DNA of 64,000 nt from Paenibacillus tyrphae (GCF_024158745.1 NZ_JAMZAW010000002.1:310001-374000), one strand, 5' to 3'. Shown: positions 43,380 through 52,268, counted from the first letter of the stretch. The notes: a model not told the origin generated them from the letters alone. Translations and numbers: made by a program.

Positions 43380-44211
43380 TGGCCTGCTCCTCTTGGATTT
43401 TTCGTAAGAGCCTTTCATTTTCCTTAGACAGTGTTCCGCCATCCACTTCTGCAGCAATAGGCATCTTTTGGTTGAGGTATTCAACAAAATTAGTTGGACG
43501 GAATAATGTCGAAGGTCGAAGGAATTTTTCCATTTTCACGTTGCCAAGCCAGTCGGCGCATTTTACGTCAATCACATACTTGAAGTCATCCAGCGTATAT
43601 CCTTCATTAAGGCGCCCGTTGATCATTTTTTTTATCTCTTTGGTCGAAGGTCTATATTTCGTAGAAAGCTTTGCATTAAGGTAATGGATAATGTCCGTGA
43701 TTAAAGCTTCGTTTTCCTTTGACACCGGTTCACCCTCCGTTTCTTCTTTTTTTGAATCTGATTTCTTACGCACAACACTATATCTTTTAAGATCTTTTAA
43801 GTTCTTATAATTCTTTACATTCTTGTTTGTGTTCAATTGCTGTTCATTTGCTGTCCAACTGCTGTCCAAATCTTGATACTGAATCCAGTTAACCACAGTA
43901 ACGACGCTGTATTTCGTCGTTTTTTTGATGTTCAACATTTGCTCACTTTCGAAACGTGATAGCATTCGCCATAAAGTGGATTCACTTAGCTGTTTTGATG
44001 GCTTTATGCCCTTGTTGAACTCCTCTTCAATGGAATGTCTGCCGGTTACAAACTGCCCAACTTCCAAGTCAATCAGTTGGTTACCTACAAGCTGCCTAGT
44101 CTGTTGGTGAGATGCTTTGAGTAGGCATAAAACCCACAGCTTGAGGTAATTCGGATCAGCAAAGAAAGGACTTGCCAGCAACTTGCGGTGAAGTTTTATC
44201 CAGCCCTGCAT
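43324..44211 (-). CDS. Phage replisome organizer (DnaD-like)
   Basis: 295 residues. The N-terminal winged-helix part (MQGWIKLHRKLLASPFFADP) is the usual opening of phage replisome organizers; the C-terminal part (YLNAKLSTKYRPS, MINGRLNEGYTLDDFKYVID, FLRPSTLF...FVEYLNQ) is the conserved phage C-terminal domain. It should bind the phage origin and recruit the helicase. The origin may lie within this gene, but I see no clear iteron array. Confidence 0.88.
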   Translation of the reverse strand: MQGWIKLHRKLLASPFFADPNYLKLWVLCLLKASHQQTRQLVGNQLIDLEVGQFVTGRHSIEEEFNKGIKPSKQLSESTLWRMLSRFESEQMLNIKKTTKYSVVTVVNWIQYQDLDSSWTANEQQLNTNKNVKNYKNLKDLKRYSVVRKKSDSKKEETEGEPVSKENEALITDIIHYLNAKLSTKYRPSTKEIKKMINGRLNEGYTLDDFKYVIDVKCADWLGNVKMEKFLRPSTLFRPTNFVEYLNQKMPIAAEVDGGTLSKENERLLRKIQEEQANEKIGAYSDFDDSPKHLQ

Positions 44212-44224
44212 CTCACCTCACCCT

Positions 44225-44914
44225 CTATGCATTTTGTTCTGCGTATACTTGCTTAACAAAGGAAGCGATACGATCAGATAATTCTTTGTCCCGCTTGTTT
44301 TGTTCGAAACCGAATTGCTCGAAGATTTGACGAATGCCCAGTTTCAAACGATCGTCCGATGAAGCTTGTTGATCCGGACCAGACATTTCGATTCTGTAGC
44401 CATTGGCGAGAGCTTTAAATAGTTTTTCTGCACCTGCCTCTGTCTGGTTATACTCCCTAAGAACTTTAAGGGCATTTAGCGTCCTTTCATCATAGTCTCT
44501 AAACAATTGACCGATTACTTCTGTTAGTGGCAGGACGTTATTTTTCGAAATTCCCGCATCAGCACAAACTATAAGAGCTTCAGCAACTTCCAAAGGAATT
44601 TCCGGCCAATCTTTGTTCCGTTCTTTGGGGATGTCTCTTTTTAGCTCGGCAATAACCTCAAGTGCTTCGAATAAAGCTTTTTCATGCAATTTAATATCGT
44701 TGCCTTGATCAATAATGCCTCGGAGTAAGGAAAGCTCTTGGCAAAGAGGCGCGAGAACGCACCTGCTTTTCTCGATGCTAACTCTTTCGTAATGCCCCCT
44801 AATGACCTGATATCGGTCTCTATCGCTTTCCTCAACCTCTAACAGCGTTCCAGCGGGTATAGGATGACAATCGTGTTTGTACATTATATTCCCGATCGTA
44901 ATTACGTAAAGCAC
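44225..44914 (-). CDS. Phage early protein, unknown function
   Basis: 229 residues from GTG 44914 (GGAGGTGG eight bases upstream, overlapping the preceding stop). The beginning looks like an SH3-type barrel (HPIPAGTLLEVEESD), the rest helical. No family recognised. Sits between the metallo-hydrolase and replication genes. Confidence 0.6.
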   Translation of the reverse strand: MLYVITIGNIMYKHDCHPIPAGTLLEVEESDRDRYQVIRGHYERVSIEKSRCVLAPLCQELSLLRGIIDQGNDIKLHEKALFEALEVIAELKRDIPKERNKDWPEIPLEVAEALIVCADAGISKNNVLPLTEVIGQLFRDYDERTLNALKVLREYNQTEAGAEKLFKALANGYRIEMSGPDQQASSDDRLKLGIRQIFEQFGFEQNKRDKELSDRIASFVKQVYAEQNA

Positions 44915-45673
44915 TCAAACCACCTCCAGATGATAATGCTTGCCTGCTTCAAATCCTTTTTGTCGTAATGCTCGCCTAACTGTCCCCTCGGCAAGAGCCG
45001 GCATGTTGTTGTTGCTTGAAAGATGTGTAAGGTAAATTCGTTCCCCCTTACCTTTTACCAACTTCGCCAGCGCCGCAGCCGTTTGCTCGTTGCTTAGATG
45101 CCCGCGGTCATCGCTCATAATTCGCGCCTTCAGATAATCCGCGTATGGTCCGTTCTCTAGCATGTCCTCGTCGTAATTCGCTTCAACGATATAGATGGAT
45201 CCCTCCATCATTTGGAGCATGTCTTGGTCAATATGGCCGGTGTCGAAGACGATGCAGGCGCGATCTCCGTTATCATCCTCTACTGCATACCCAACCGGCT
45301 CGTAGGCGTCATGATGAATTTTGAAGGGGTAGATGTGTAACCCGCCGAGTACAATCGTTTCGTATCTACCGTGCAGGGTCCCCAGTGTTTGCCGCAATTC
45401 ATCGTTAACGCCCGATATTCCATGCCATTCCCCAGATGTCGCGTAAACCGGAATGTGCCATTTGTTGGCGAGCGACAAGCCCTTTATATGATCCCCGTGG
45501 GCATGTGTAATAAATATTGCCTGGATATCCGAAGCCGGGTTTATACTGGCTTCGATCATGCGTTTCTCGATCTTCGTTTTAGGGACTCCAGCATCGATTA
45601 GGACGCCGACGGTGTCGCTTTGAAGATGGATACAGTTCCCGGCCGATCCTGATGCGAGAATGGTGACTTTCAT
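44915..45673 (-). CDS. Metallo-beta-lactamase-fold hydrolase (YycJ-like)
   Basis: 252 residues: MKVTILASGSAGNCIHLQSD, ITHAHGDHIKGL (metal site), VFDTGHID and YLTHLSSNNN, the layout of the YycJ/WalJ group of MBL-fold exonucleases. It probably acts on DNA ends in phage replication or recombination. ATG 45673 overlaps the upstream stop; the open frame extends 58 codons further, but that part belongs to the preceding gene. Confidence 0.85.
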   Translation of the reverse strand: MKVTILASGSAGNCIHLQSDTVGVLIDAGVPKTKIEKRMIEASINPASDIQAIFITHAHGDHIKGLSLANKWHIPVYATSGEWHGISGVNDELRQTLGTLHGRYETIVLGGLHIYPFKIHHDAYEPVGYAVEDDNGDRACIVFDTGHIDQDMLQMMEGSIYIVEANYDEDMLENGPYADYLKARIMSDDRGHLSNEQTAAALAKLVKGKGERIYLTHLSSNNNMPALAEGTVRRALRQKGFEAGKHYHLEVV

Positions 45674-45954
45674 GATTTCGTTCCGCCTACTTCCACTTTC
45701 AAGTCCCTGAACATGACAGAATTGAACCCGAAGCCGGGAAACTCTCGCAAATACACGTCGGTATGGCATCCTCCAACTTCCGTACATTCCACCGTGTATA
45801 CCCCGCCTTCTTTCAAACCAACCTTTCGTGCATGCTCCGGTTCCCAATCATGTCCGTTATCGTTCAAAAAAACTACTTTATCACCCTTCTGGGCATAGAT
45901 GTTCATGGTTTTCGGCAATTTTTCAATTTGCCTGTCTATATCCGACCAATTCAT
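45670..45954 (-). CDS. Small phage protein, unknown function
   Basis: 94 residues from ATG 45954 (MNWSDIDRQIEKLPKTMNIY) behind GAGGGAGCG. KGDKVVFLNDNGHDWEPEHA suggests an SH3-like barrel. Overlaps both neighbours by 4 bp. Confidence 0.6.
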   Translation of the reverse strand: MNWSDIDRQIEKLPKTMNIYAQKGDKVVFLNDNGHDWEPEHARKVGLKEGGVYTVECTEVGGCHTDVYLREFPGFGFNSVMFRDLKVEVGGTKS

Positions 45955-46169
45955 ATCGCACGCTCCCTCTTGATTCTTTCTTGCCACTCCTTCAAATGCC
46001 CGCAGCCCTTAGCTGGCTCCTCGTAATACCGCTGACCATTTGCGAAAGAGACGAATTTGTCTGTCGCCTGCTCATAATACATACCGTTGAGGACCGGAGT
46101 GTCCGGCGCCGCAGTGGGCACCGGAACCGGATGTACATCATTGAAAAGATCGAGTTGGATTGCTACCAT
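45951..46169 (-). CDS. Small phage protein, unknown function
   Basis: 72 residues (MVAIQLDLFNDVHPVPVPTA). The LDLF opening resembles a beta-clamp-binding peptide (QL.LF), so an interaction with the sliding clamp is possible (inference). Begins right after the RecT stop. Confidence 0.6.
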   Translation of the reverse strand: MVAIQLDLFNDVHPVPVPTAAPDTPVLNGMYYEQATDKFVSFANGQRYYEEPAKGCGHLKEWQERIKRERAI

Positions 46170-47147
46170 CTATTCCAGCGCCGCCATTAATTCGTCATCT
46201 AGGAGGTCGTCGCCAGACTTATCAGCTTCCGCGGCCTTCTTTTCTTCAATGTGCATGTCCATGATCTTGAGCAGACCCATCATTTCGGCCAATGTAGGCT
46301 TTTTATTTTTTGGCTTGGCATGCTGAGCAATGTATTTGCCCATCTCCTCCGGATCAGTAATTCCGAGGGCTTGAAACTTCACCGCCATCTGCTGGCGAGC
46401 TTCCTGAAGCTTCGTTTCTTCATCGTTGGTTGGGGACTCTGGTTTCGATACCTGCTTCTGTTCTTTTACCATTTGCTCCGCTTCAGTGGTAATATCCCGG
46501 CGTTCGTAAGTCTTCTCATCCGAAGCACCCGGAGTGATGAATTCGCCAGATTCGTCAACAACAGCTGCAATATTGAATTGTGCCTTTACAGCCCGGGTTC
46601 CGACATGCTTTTTGAACATATCCGGATCTATAGAACCGTCATCAAGCCTCCAGAACTTCGCATTATTTTTGGCGTACTTCATGACCTCGGAAACTTCCAT
46701 GAGAATAATTACATCGCGGGCTCCTTTTCGTTTGGCAATCGAATATGCACCTACGACCTTACCTCTTGGGAACCTTACTTTGTGGCGAATCTTCGTGATC
46801 ACACCCTCGTCGTCTGTCTCGGCTTCGAAGTCATCAGTCTCGTTTTCGCATACAACTTGGTTGAATACGCCCTCGTAGTCAGGACATTCCTTTGCTTTGG
46901 AAAGGAAGCCTTCATAAGCAACCCGGATATCCAATTTCCCGCCATACACGATTGGGAATGCTTGTTTCAGGAAAGGATCTAATCCCATTCGATTAACTTG
47001 GTACATGAATAGGTTAAATTGGGGAACAGTGCAGTCCTTGCCGATCGTTTCTTTCAAAGTATTGATTTCCGCCAAACCCCATTGGCCGATGGCTTGGATT
47101 TGATTCAAGTTGATCTCTGTAGAAACGGCGAGTTGATTTTTGCTCAT
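46170..47147 (-). CDS. recT: RecT/Bet-family single-strand annealing protein
   Basis: 325 residues. CTVPQFNLFMYQVNRMGLDPFLKQAFPIVYGGK and FKKHVGTRAVKAQFNIAAV are the conserved core of RecT/Redbeta. It anneals complementary single strands in phage recombination. The C-terminus is helical and acidic (DDLLDDELMAALE). AGGAGGCAAT precedes the ATG. The SbcC-like ATPase lies two genes upstream, and no RecE/YqaJ exonuclease is present. Confidence 0.88.
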   Translation of the reverse strand: MSKNQLAVSTEINLNQIQAIGQWGLAEINTLKETIGKDCTVPQFNLFMYQVNRMGLDPFLKQAFPIVYGGKLDIRVAYEGFLSKAKECPDYEGVFNQVVCENETDDFEAETDDEGVITKIRHKVRFPRGKVVGAYSIAKRKGARDVIILMEVSEVMKYAKNNAKFWRLDDGSIDPDMFKKHVGTRAVKAQFNIAAVVDESGEFITPGASDEKTYERRDITTEAEQMVKEQKQVSKPESPTNDEETKLQEARQQMAVKFQALGITDPEEMGKYIAQHAKPKNKKPTLAEMMGLLKIMDMHIEEKKAAEADKSGDDLLDDELMAALE

Positions 47148-47149
47148 TG

Positions 47150-47650
47150 TTATTGCCTCCTCTTAGGTAGTTGTGCTGCATTCCACGGGCTAATATCAGC
47201 GACGACTTGATCGGCTCCAAGATAATGGATAACTTCTTCCAAAGATTCACGATCTGCTTCGTTTCCACGTTCTTTTACATGTTGGTAATGCTTTCTGATT
47301 GCCGAGTAACCTTCCAAAGCTGGCGGAAGTGCATCTTTATTGGCTAGTTCACTAATAAAACGCAGCAAATATCTAGCGAGGTATAATTCACGTCTAGCCT
47401 TACATGCCTGCTCAAACTGATGGTCGCTGTTTGCTTCAATTTTTCTGAGTTCAGCTTTTACCTTTTCAAGCTCTTCATTAACTTCTGCTTGATTAAAGAG
47501 AAGTTCGCAATTTTCGAGAAGAATGGTCTTTCCTTTATGGTTCCAGTGACCCACAACATGAGCGTATTTCACACCGTCAGAGACAACGGTGTAGATTTCG
47601 CCGGGCCTATACCAGTTATCTTCATGAGCATAGGTGATAAGAGCCTTCAT
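47150..47650 (-). CDS. Phage recombination-region protein, unknown function
   Basis: 166 residues. N-terminal small barrel (YRPGEIYTVVSDGVKYAHVV), central coiled coil (NEELEKVKAELRKIEANSDH), helical tail. GGAGGATG precedes the ATG, overlapping the SbcC-like stop. Position between RecT and SbcC-like genes suggests a recombination accessory (inference). Confidence 0.6.
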   Translation of the reverse strand: MKALITYAHEDNWYRPGEIYTVVSDGVKYAHVVGHWNHKGKTILLENCELLFNQAEVNEELEKVKAELRKIEANSDHQFEQACKARRELYLARYLLRFISELANKDALPPALEGYSAIRKHYQHVKERGNEADRESLEEVIHYLGADQVVADISPWNAAQLPKRRQ

Positions 47651-49206
47651 TCGGCATCCTCCGTATCTATTTTTAATTCTTGCCCCACTACCGCCCTGCC
47701 GGTTATCAATTGGTCGTAAACAGCAACCTTTCCAGTGTACGACTCTATACCGTCAATGAAGCACGGCACGATCAGTTCAGATTGCTTGAACAGCACTTCC
47801 GTGAGCTCGAGGCCCGCTGCAATCTTCTCGCCGGCCGATAATGCGACATAGTCTTTACCATCCATCTGAATCATGAAGTCCGATACATGCTCGCCGCTTG
47901 TCTTCACGTATTTGAAGAGCCGGACCGAGAGTGTTGAAAATAGATCCTGTACCTTTTTGGTTTGAAGTTCCGCTTCCTTGGCCTTAAAAGCTTTGATCGC
48001 GTCTAGGATGAAGATGGAGTCGTTTTTAGCTTGGAGATATGCAGCCTCGTCCTTTTTGGCTTTTTCCAATTCCTGCATGACCTTAGTTCTGGTTAATTCA
48101 GTTTGAAGTAAGGCCCTGAGCTCATTAGATCGCTCAACTAGGTCAGAAACGGAATATCCCGGTTCCGGCAGCGGTTTAAGTTCGGCCAGCTGCTCTCGTA
48201 AAGCTTTACGCTCACGGATCAACGGGTTAACCTTATCTGCCTGGTATTTGACGGCGTCTTTCTTGGCTTGCTCCGCCTTTTCCCTGGCCGCTTCGGTCAG
48301 CGGCTGTCCGCATGTTCGGCATTCCTGTTCAATCATTTGAGCAGCTGCAGCATCGTAATCTTTTTTGCCAGCTTCAATTTGTTGGGTAAGTCCTTCGATT
48401 TTCAAATGCAGTGTTCGGATTTCGCTATTCCGGTCAGCAACCTTTTGCCGATCCGTATCGAACGCTTCGATCCGATCCTTCAACGATGAAAGTTCGGACG
48501 TGATTGCTTCTTGGTCTACAGGGCCCGTTTCACCCTCCTGCTGTTGCCTTGTGAGCGTCTTAACACTGCCCTGTGTCTGGATATGAAGTTTATCGTTCTT
48601 GTTCTTTAGGTCCGTGTGGAGGCTCGCCAGTTGATCGATAGAATGCTTTTTCAAAGCATCAGCCAGACGAGCTGCTTGCGGGTTTAAGGCAATCTCCTTC
48701 TGCTTTTGCTCCGGGCTTGACCGAGACATTTCCGCGAGCACTTCCGAATTTGCTGGTGGCAGCAAGTACCTTAGCAGCAAATCGCGCTGTTTATCTTTGT
48801 GGAGACTGAAAAAGTACAATGGATAGTAGAGTGATAGAAATGTCTCTTTGTCAAACAGCGACTGGACGAATCCGCTATACTCCCCTTCTTTGACCGGGAC
48901 CTCGTTCAGATAATATTTATTAGAGCCTTTGACAATCTCCCGGGTAAGAAGGTAATCGGTGCCGTCAACTGATATCAGCAATGAAGCATGCACAGCATCG
49001 AACTCATAATTCGTAGGCGTCGGGTTGTACTTAGAGCCTCCAAACAGATCTGTGCCGAAGAATACCCATGCCGGCGCCTCGCCGATCGATGACTTGCCTT
49101 CCCCGTTTTTTCCGGATAGTTTGGTGATATCACCGTAATCAACCATCAGAGAACGGTGAACTTTGTAATTCCGTAACTCCAGCTGCTTGAATCGAATACG
49201 TTTCAT
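47647..49206 (-). CDS. SbcC/Rad50-like AAA ATPase, short phage form
   Basis: 519 residues, about half the length of bacterial SbcC. Walker A SGKNGEGKSS near residue 32, central coiled coils around a zinc hook CRTCGQPL (near 295), and a C-terminal LSAGEKIAAGLEL signature with VPCFIDGIES in place of Walker B. Such phage forms pair with a nuclease to process DNA ends. No SbcD-type nuclease is adjacent; the MBL-fold protein three genes downstream of RecT is the only candidate. Confidence 0.82.
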   Translation of the reverse strand: MKRIRFKQLELRNYKVHRSLMVDYGDITKLSGKNGEGKSSIGEAPAWVFFGTDLFGGSKYNPTPTNYEFDAVHASLLISVDGTDYLLTREIVKGSNKYYLNEVPVKEGEYSGFVQSLFDKETFLSLYYPLYFFSLHKDKQRDLLLRYLLPPANSEVLAEMSRSSPEQKQKEIALNPQAARLADALKKHSIDQLASLHTDLKNKNDKLHIQTQGSVKTLTRQQQEGETGPVDQEAITSELSSLKDRIEAFDTDRQKVADRNSEIRTLHLKIEGLTQQIEAGKKDYDAAAAQMIEQECRTCGQPLTEAAREKAEQAKKDAVKYQADKVNPLIRERKALREQLAELKPLPEPGYSVSDLVERSNELRALLQTELTRTKVMQELEKAKKDEAAYLQAKNDSIFILDAIKAFKAKEAELQTKKVQDLFSTLSVRLFKYVKTSGEHVSDFMIQMDGKDYVALSAGEKIAAGLELTEVLFKQSELIVPCFIDGIESYTGKVAVYDQLITGRAVVGQELKIDTEDAE

Positions 49207-49215
49207 TTTGGCCTC

Positions 49216-49416
49216 CTATAAGCGAATATCAAACATAAAACCGAGCTGCGGCAATACTTCCCGATCCACCTCAACACTGCCAGATGTGGCCTGCGGGCTT
49301 ACGCTGGTGTGCTTCAGAAAGGCTCTGGGCAATACAATGATTTCTTGCTTTTTGAACCGGACGATAAAATTCCCAGTGTAATGTTTTTCGAAGGAGATGA
49401 GGCTAGTCAATGACAT
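49216..49416 (-). CDS. Small phage protein, unknown function
   Basis: 66 residues (MSLTSLISFEKHYTGNFIVR), beta-rich. The start overlaps the end of the AbrB-like gene, with AAAGGTGG just upstream. Function unknown. Confidence 0.55.
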   Translation of the reverse strand: MSLTSLISFEKHYTGNFIVRFKKQEIIVLPRAFLKHTSVSPQATSGSVEVDREVLPQLGFMFDIRL

Positions 49417-49678
49417 CTCCACCTTTCAAACTGCCTGTTGATGCTGGCATTTCAGACAAGCATGCCTTACAAACAATTTTCCCCTTATAACTGGTTGTAT
49501 TTTCAGCACTGCTGCAGAAGATGCATGCCGGCTCGTATTTCTTCAAGATAATCCGCTCGCTGTCCACGAAGATTTCCAGAGCGTCTTTTTCACTGATATT
49601 GAGCGTGCGGCGCAATTCAACTGGCAGGACCACACGTCCGAGCTCATCTACTTTACGAACAATTCCGGTTGCTTTCAT
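49403..49678 (-). CDS. AbrB-family transcription regulator with zinc-finger tail
   Basis: 91 residues. MKATGIVRKVDELGRVVLPVELRRTLNI is the swapped-hairpin DNA-binding domain of AbrB/SpoVT; CIFC and CKAC in the C-terminus suggest bound zinc. TTGGAGGA precedes ATG 49678. Host AbrB represses transition-state genes; a phage copy may regulate early genes or interfere with host AbrB (inference). Confidence 0.85.
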   Translation of the reverse strand: MKATGIVRKVDELGRVVLPVELRRTLNISEKDALEIFVDSERIILKKYEPACIFCSSAENTTSYKGKIVCKACLSEMPASTGSLKGGDVID

Positions 49679-49704
49679 TTCAAATTCCTCCAATAGGTAT
49701 ATTT

Positions 49705-49902
49705 TTATGGGATCTCCTCAGGATCGCCGCCGGCTTTTACAAACTCCTCGCACACTTCAAGCCATCCCTCGGCTGCTTCGGCTGCTGTACAGCCTTCCGC
49801 TCGTCGATCGGCAATATAGATGCGCCGGCTACGACTCCCGGTCTCTCGTAAAAGCCACTCCTCAAAATCAAGATGCTGCTGAAATTTGTCCCCTTGTCTC
49901 AT
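49705..49902 (-). CDS. Small acidic phage protein
   Basis: 65 residues (MRQGDKFQQHLDFEEWLLRE), helical. Its ATG overlaps the stop of the 50-residue gene upstream (ATGA), which supports it despite a weak ribosome site. Confidence 0.55.
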   Translation of the reverse strand: MRQGDKFQQHLDFEEWLLRETGSRSRRIYIADRRAEGCTAAEAAEGWLEVCEEFVKAGGDPEEIP

Positions 49903-50051
49903 CGCTTCAACTTTTGTACAATGGCGATGAGAATGTTTTTGACGGAAACGCTTCTCAACCCAAGCACTTGCCCTGGCCGGCGGGTGCTTTTCTTTTTGAA
50001 CTGGTCGCGTTGCCCCGGCGTTAAATAAGTCCCCTCGACCTTAACGCTCAT
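49899..50051 (-). CDS. Small basic phage protein
   Basis: 50 residues from ATG 50051 behind GGGAGGAGGC (MSVKVEGTYLTPGQRDQFKK). Basic, possibly nucleic-acid binding. Overlaps the HTH gene at one end and the next start at the other. Missed by a 60-codon cut-off. Confidence 0.65.
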   Translation of the reverse strand: MSVKVEGTYLTPGQRDQFKKKSTRRPGQVLGLRSVSVKNILIAIVQKLKR

Positions 50052-50352
50052 ATGCCTCCTCCCGTCCAAGCAGATAATCCAAACTAACCTCGAAGTAATC
50101 GGCGAGCTTCAGCAGAGTTTCGAAGTCCGGCTGCCGCCGCGCTTTCTCATAATGTGATATCGCGGCACGTTTGATTCCTAGCTTGTCCGATAGTTGGTAC
50201 TGGGTCAGGCTCCGTGATTCTCGAAGCTCTACCAGCCGGCGACCAAAGTTTTGAGTGATTCGGCAAATTTTGACCTCCTTCGCTTTCAACAAGCCGCTGG
50301 AGTATACCGGGCCGGACTGGAGCTGAGCGTCCTGCAACATTTGAGCGAACAT
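50041..50352 (-). CDS. XRE-family HTH regulator
   Basis: 103 residues. HTH at about 38-95 (LTQYQLSDKLGIKRAAISHYEKARRQPDFETL), followed by SLDYLLGREE, the usual CI/Cro-like ending. A perfect AAAGGAGGTG precedes the ATG. It lies at the head of the long early operon, just downstream of the Rha-type regulator, so it may control early transcription. Confidence 0.85.
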   Translation of the reverse strand: MFAQMLQDAQLQSGPVYSSGLLKAKEVKICRITQNFGRRLVELRESRSLTQYQLSDKLGIKRAAISHYEKARRQPDFETLLKLADYFEVSLDYLLGREEAYER

Positions 50353-50371
50353 CTCGTTTCACCTCCTTTCG

Positions 50372-51076
50372 TTAGAATGTTAGCTGATCATTAGCTGCTT
50401 CTATTTCCCGTAAAAGGTTATTAGGAGCCGTCCAACGCGGTACATACTGTAATGCTCTTTCATAATCTTTAATCAACGTGTTGTTATAGGAATTGACCTT
50501 AAAATATTCCTGGTAATCATTCCACAACGTTGAATACGCTGAGCTCCGCAAACTGCTGTTCCGATATGCTGGTGCCTTCTTCCCACCGAGTAGTTTCACG
50601 ATCCGGGCATTACCTAATTTCTTGAGTTCCCGCTGCTGGCCGTAATCAATGGTTGAATTGTTCTCCAATTTTTCGACGCGAGCTTCCACTTCCTGAGTCC
50701 TTACATCCAACATAAAAATTGCCTGTAGCTCTTTACTTGCGCCATGAAAAGGATTTTTAAGTTTCTGTTCCATTTCTTCGAACTGAGTAACATATGCCGC
50801 TGTAAATTGAACGCCCTTTTCACCGGTCATCTTATTTGCTACCATATCGCAACCCTTGCGGGTTAGAAGAAAGCAAGGACGCGTTTCACCTTTGCCATCC
50901 TGATAGTTGCTTTCGATGAAGAAATCCAACGAACGGAAATTTCCGTTGGTTAAATGCTTCACATATCCATTGATTTTTTCGAGTAAATCGGCATGACGCA
51001 CATTCGTCATTTCAGCAACTTCACGGCTATCAGTTAACAACACACCCTCACGGTTAATAACCTTTAGTTTTTTCAA
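50372..51076 (-). CDS. Rha-family phage regulatory protein
   Basis: 234 residues. The N-terminal pRha domain (LLTDSREVAEMTNVRHADLL, FLLTRKGCDMVANKMTGEKG) is followed by an ORF6C/KilA-C-like domain (about 130-230). Start TTG 51076 with AGGAGGGAG. Rha proteins interfere with phage growth in some hosts and act as regulators. First gene of the leftward early unit after the dyad at 51147-51193. Confidence 0.8.
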   Translation of the reverse strand: MKKLKVINREGVLLTDSREVAEMTNVRHADLLEKINGYVKHLTNGNFRSLDFFIESNYQDGKGETRPCFLLTRKGCDMVANKMTGEKGVQFTAAYVTQFEEMEQKLKNPFHGASKELQAIFMLDVRTQEVEARVEKLENNSTIDYGQQRELKKLGNARIVKLLGGKKAPAYRNSSLRSSAYSTLWNDYQEYFKVNSYNNTLIKDYERALQYVPRWTAPNNLLREIEAANDQLTF

Positions 51077-51146
51077 ATGACTCCCTCCTATTTTTTTGAT
51101 TGGTCATATTCCGGATTCTAAACGAAATCCCCGGAACTCTCGATCA

Positions 51147-51193
51147 AACTACTTTACAAATGTACTTCTAGGAAGTAGTTCATAAAAGTAGTT
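51147..51193. promoter_or_regulatory. Nested dyad in front of the Rha gene
   Basis: Inner TACTTC-TAG-GAAGTA (51163-51177) and outer AACTACTTT/AAAGTAGTT (51147-51155, 51185-51193) share a centre at 51170. Candidate repressor operator or hairpin upstream of the early operon. Confidence 0.5.
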
Positions 51194-51262
51194 GAAAATG
51201 TCCCCTCGCTAATTACGACAGGCGAGAGATATACTTATACAATTTTCTAAGTTTTTAAAGAG

Positions 51263-51649
51263 CTATACCGAATGCTCGAATTCTACATCTTTTACAATGC
51301 GCTGAGATTTGCAAATTTCAGTGTTTGTATGACGGATTAATTCAATAATTGAGAGAGCTACAGCCTGGGCATCTTGTACATCTCCCTTTTTTAACTTCGA
51401 AACATACTTTAGTCCAAAAGATAGGCGGATAATTACTCCTATTGCATTTGCCAGGTCATGCTTTTGTTTAGGGCTCAAGTCACCGCATTCAGTGAAAATC
51501 AGACCACGAACCAAATGCCAATTAGCAAAGTTGTTTCTTGAATGTTGATCTTGATGGTATGAGGGAGCGATGTTTACTTGGCCTTTTTCTAATCGATCCT
51601 TTTGCTTAAAGAGTAATAGACCAACTACTTCGCTTAAAAAAGACTTCAA
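51263..51649 (-). CDS. Phage protein of unknown function in the control region
   Basis: 128 residues from TTG 51649 behind AAGGGTGGGG (MKSFLSEVVGLLLFKQKDRL). Mostly helical (KQKHDLANAIGVIIRLSFGL). No motif recognised. Its promoter carries a strong palindrome (51695-51711). Confidence 0.6.
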   Translation of the reverse strand: MKSFLSEVVGLLLFKQKDRLEKGQVNIAPSYHQDQHSRNNFANWHLVRGLIFTECGDLSPKQKHDLANAIGVIIRLSFGLKYVSKLKKGDVQDAQAVALSIIELIRHTNTEICKSQRIVKDVEFEHSV

Positions 51650-51684
51650 AATAACCCCACCCTTCGATATCCTAAGTAACAAAT

Positions 51685-51713
51685 ATTATAAATACGGAAT
51701 TTAAAATTCCGAA
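51685..51713 (-). promoter_or_regulatory. Minus-strand promoter with palindromic operator
   Basis: TATAAT (51685-51690) and a weak -35 TTCGGA (51708-51713) at 17-bp spacing enclose the palindrome CGGAATTT-A-AAATTCCG (51695-51711). A repressor bound there would block the promoter of the gene at 51649. Confidence 0.6.
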
Positions 51714-51840
51714 AAGGGTATAGAAGAGCAGACCCTTTATGACTTAAAGGCCTATATGAGAACAGGTATTCTGTGTTGCGGTATTTTAAATATCATGATA
51801 TAGTTATAATGTAAAAAATAATGACACTGATTCAAGATCT

Positions 51841-52161
51841 TTAACATTGTGAATCATGCTCAAACTTTGCTTCAAGGGATGCATAGTATTCAGATGCTTG
51901 TGCAACAATATCTGGAAACAACTCATCCACGGGAGTCCTTAAATAAGCTGAGTACACATATGCCATCATAATACTTGGATCAAGCGTCCCATACTCAATT
52001 TTTCGAATAGTTTCCTCTGTTACTCGAAGATCAAGAGCCATTTTTCTACGAGAACATTTATTCAATCGAATGTTCTGAAAATTAATACGAGGTACCACCT
52101 GTCGATCTTTCTTTAGAGGCAGAGACTTGGGCTGCCGTTTTGTTGTTCTTAACCTTTCCAT
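51841..52161 (-). CDS. XRE-family HTH regulator (Cro-like)
   Basis: 106 residues. HTH around 30-90 (NKCSRRKMALDLRVTEETIR, YVYSAYLRTPVDELFPD), basic N-terminus. GGAGGTGTG precedes the ATG. Divergent from the CI-like repressor over a shared 108-bp control region, the classic lysis/lysogeny switch layout. Confidence 0.8.
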   Translation of the reverse strand: MERLRTTKRQPKSLPLKKDRQVVPRINFQNIRLNKCSRRKMALDLRVTEETIRKIEYGTLDPSIMMAYVYSAYLRTPVDELFPDIVAQASEYYASLEAKFEHDSQC

Positions 52162-52188
52162 TTCACACCTCCAATCCTTGGTAAAACG

Positions 52189-52217
52189 AATATATCACGG
52201 TATTTGAAATTGCGCAA
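52189..52217 (-). promoter_or_regulatory. Leftward promoter of the Cro-like gene
   Basis: TTGCGC (52212-52217), 17-bp spacer, TATATT (52189-52194) on the minus strand. Confidence 0.6.
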
Positions 52218-52242
52218 TACTAAATTTTGATATTGTTAGTAT
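52217..52242. promoter_or_regulatory. Inverted repeat between Cro-like and CI-like genes
   Basis: ATACTAA and TTAGTAT with 12 bp between, placed between divergent regulators and touching the leftward -35 box. Likely repressor operator. Confidence 0.6.
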
Positions 52243-52268
52243 CATAACACTATTGGGAGTTGCTCTTT

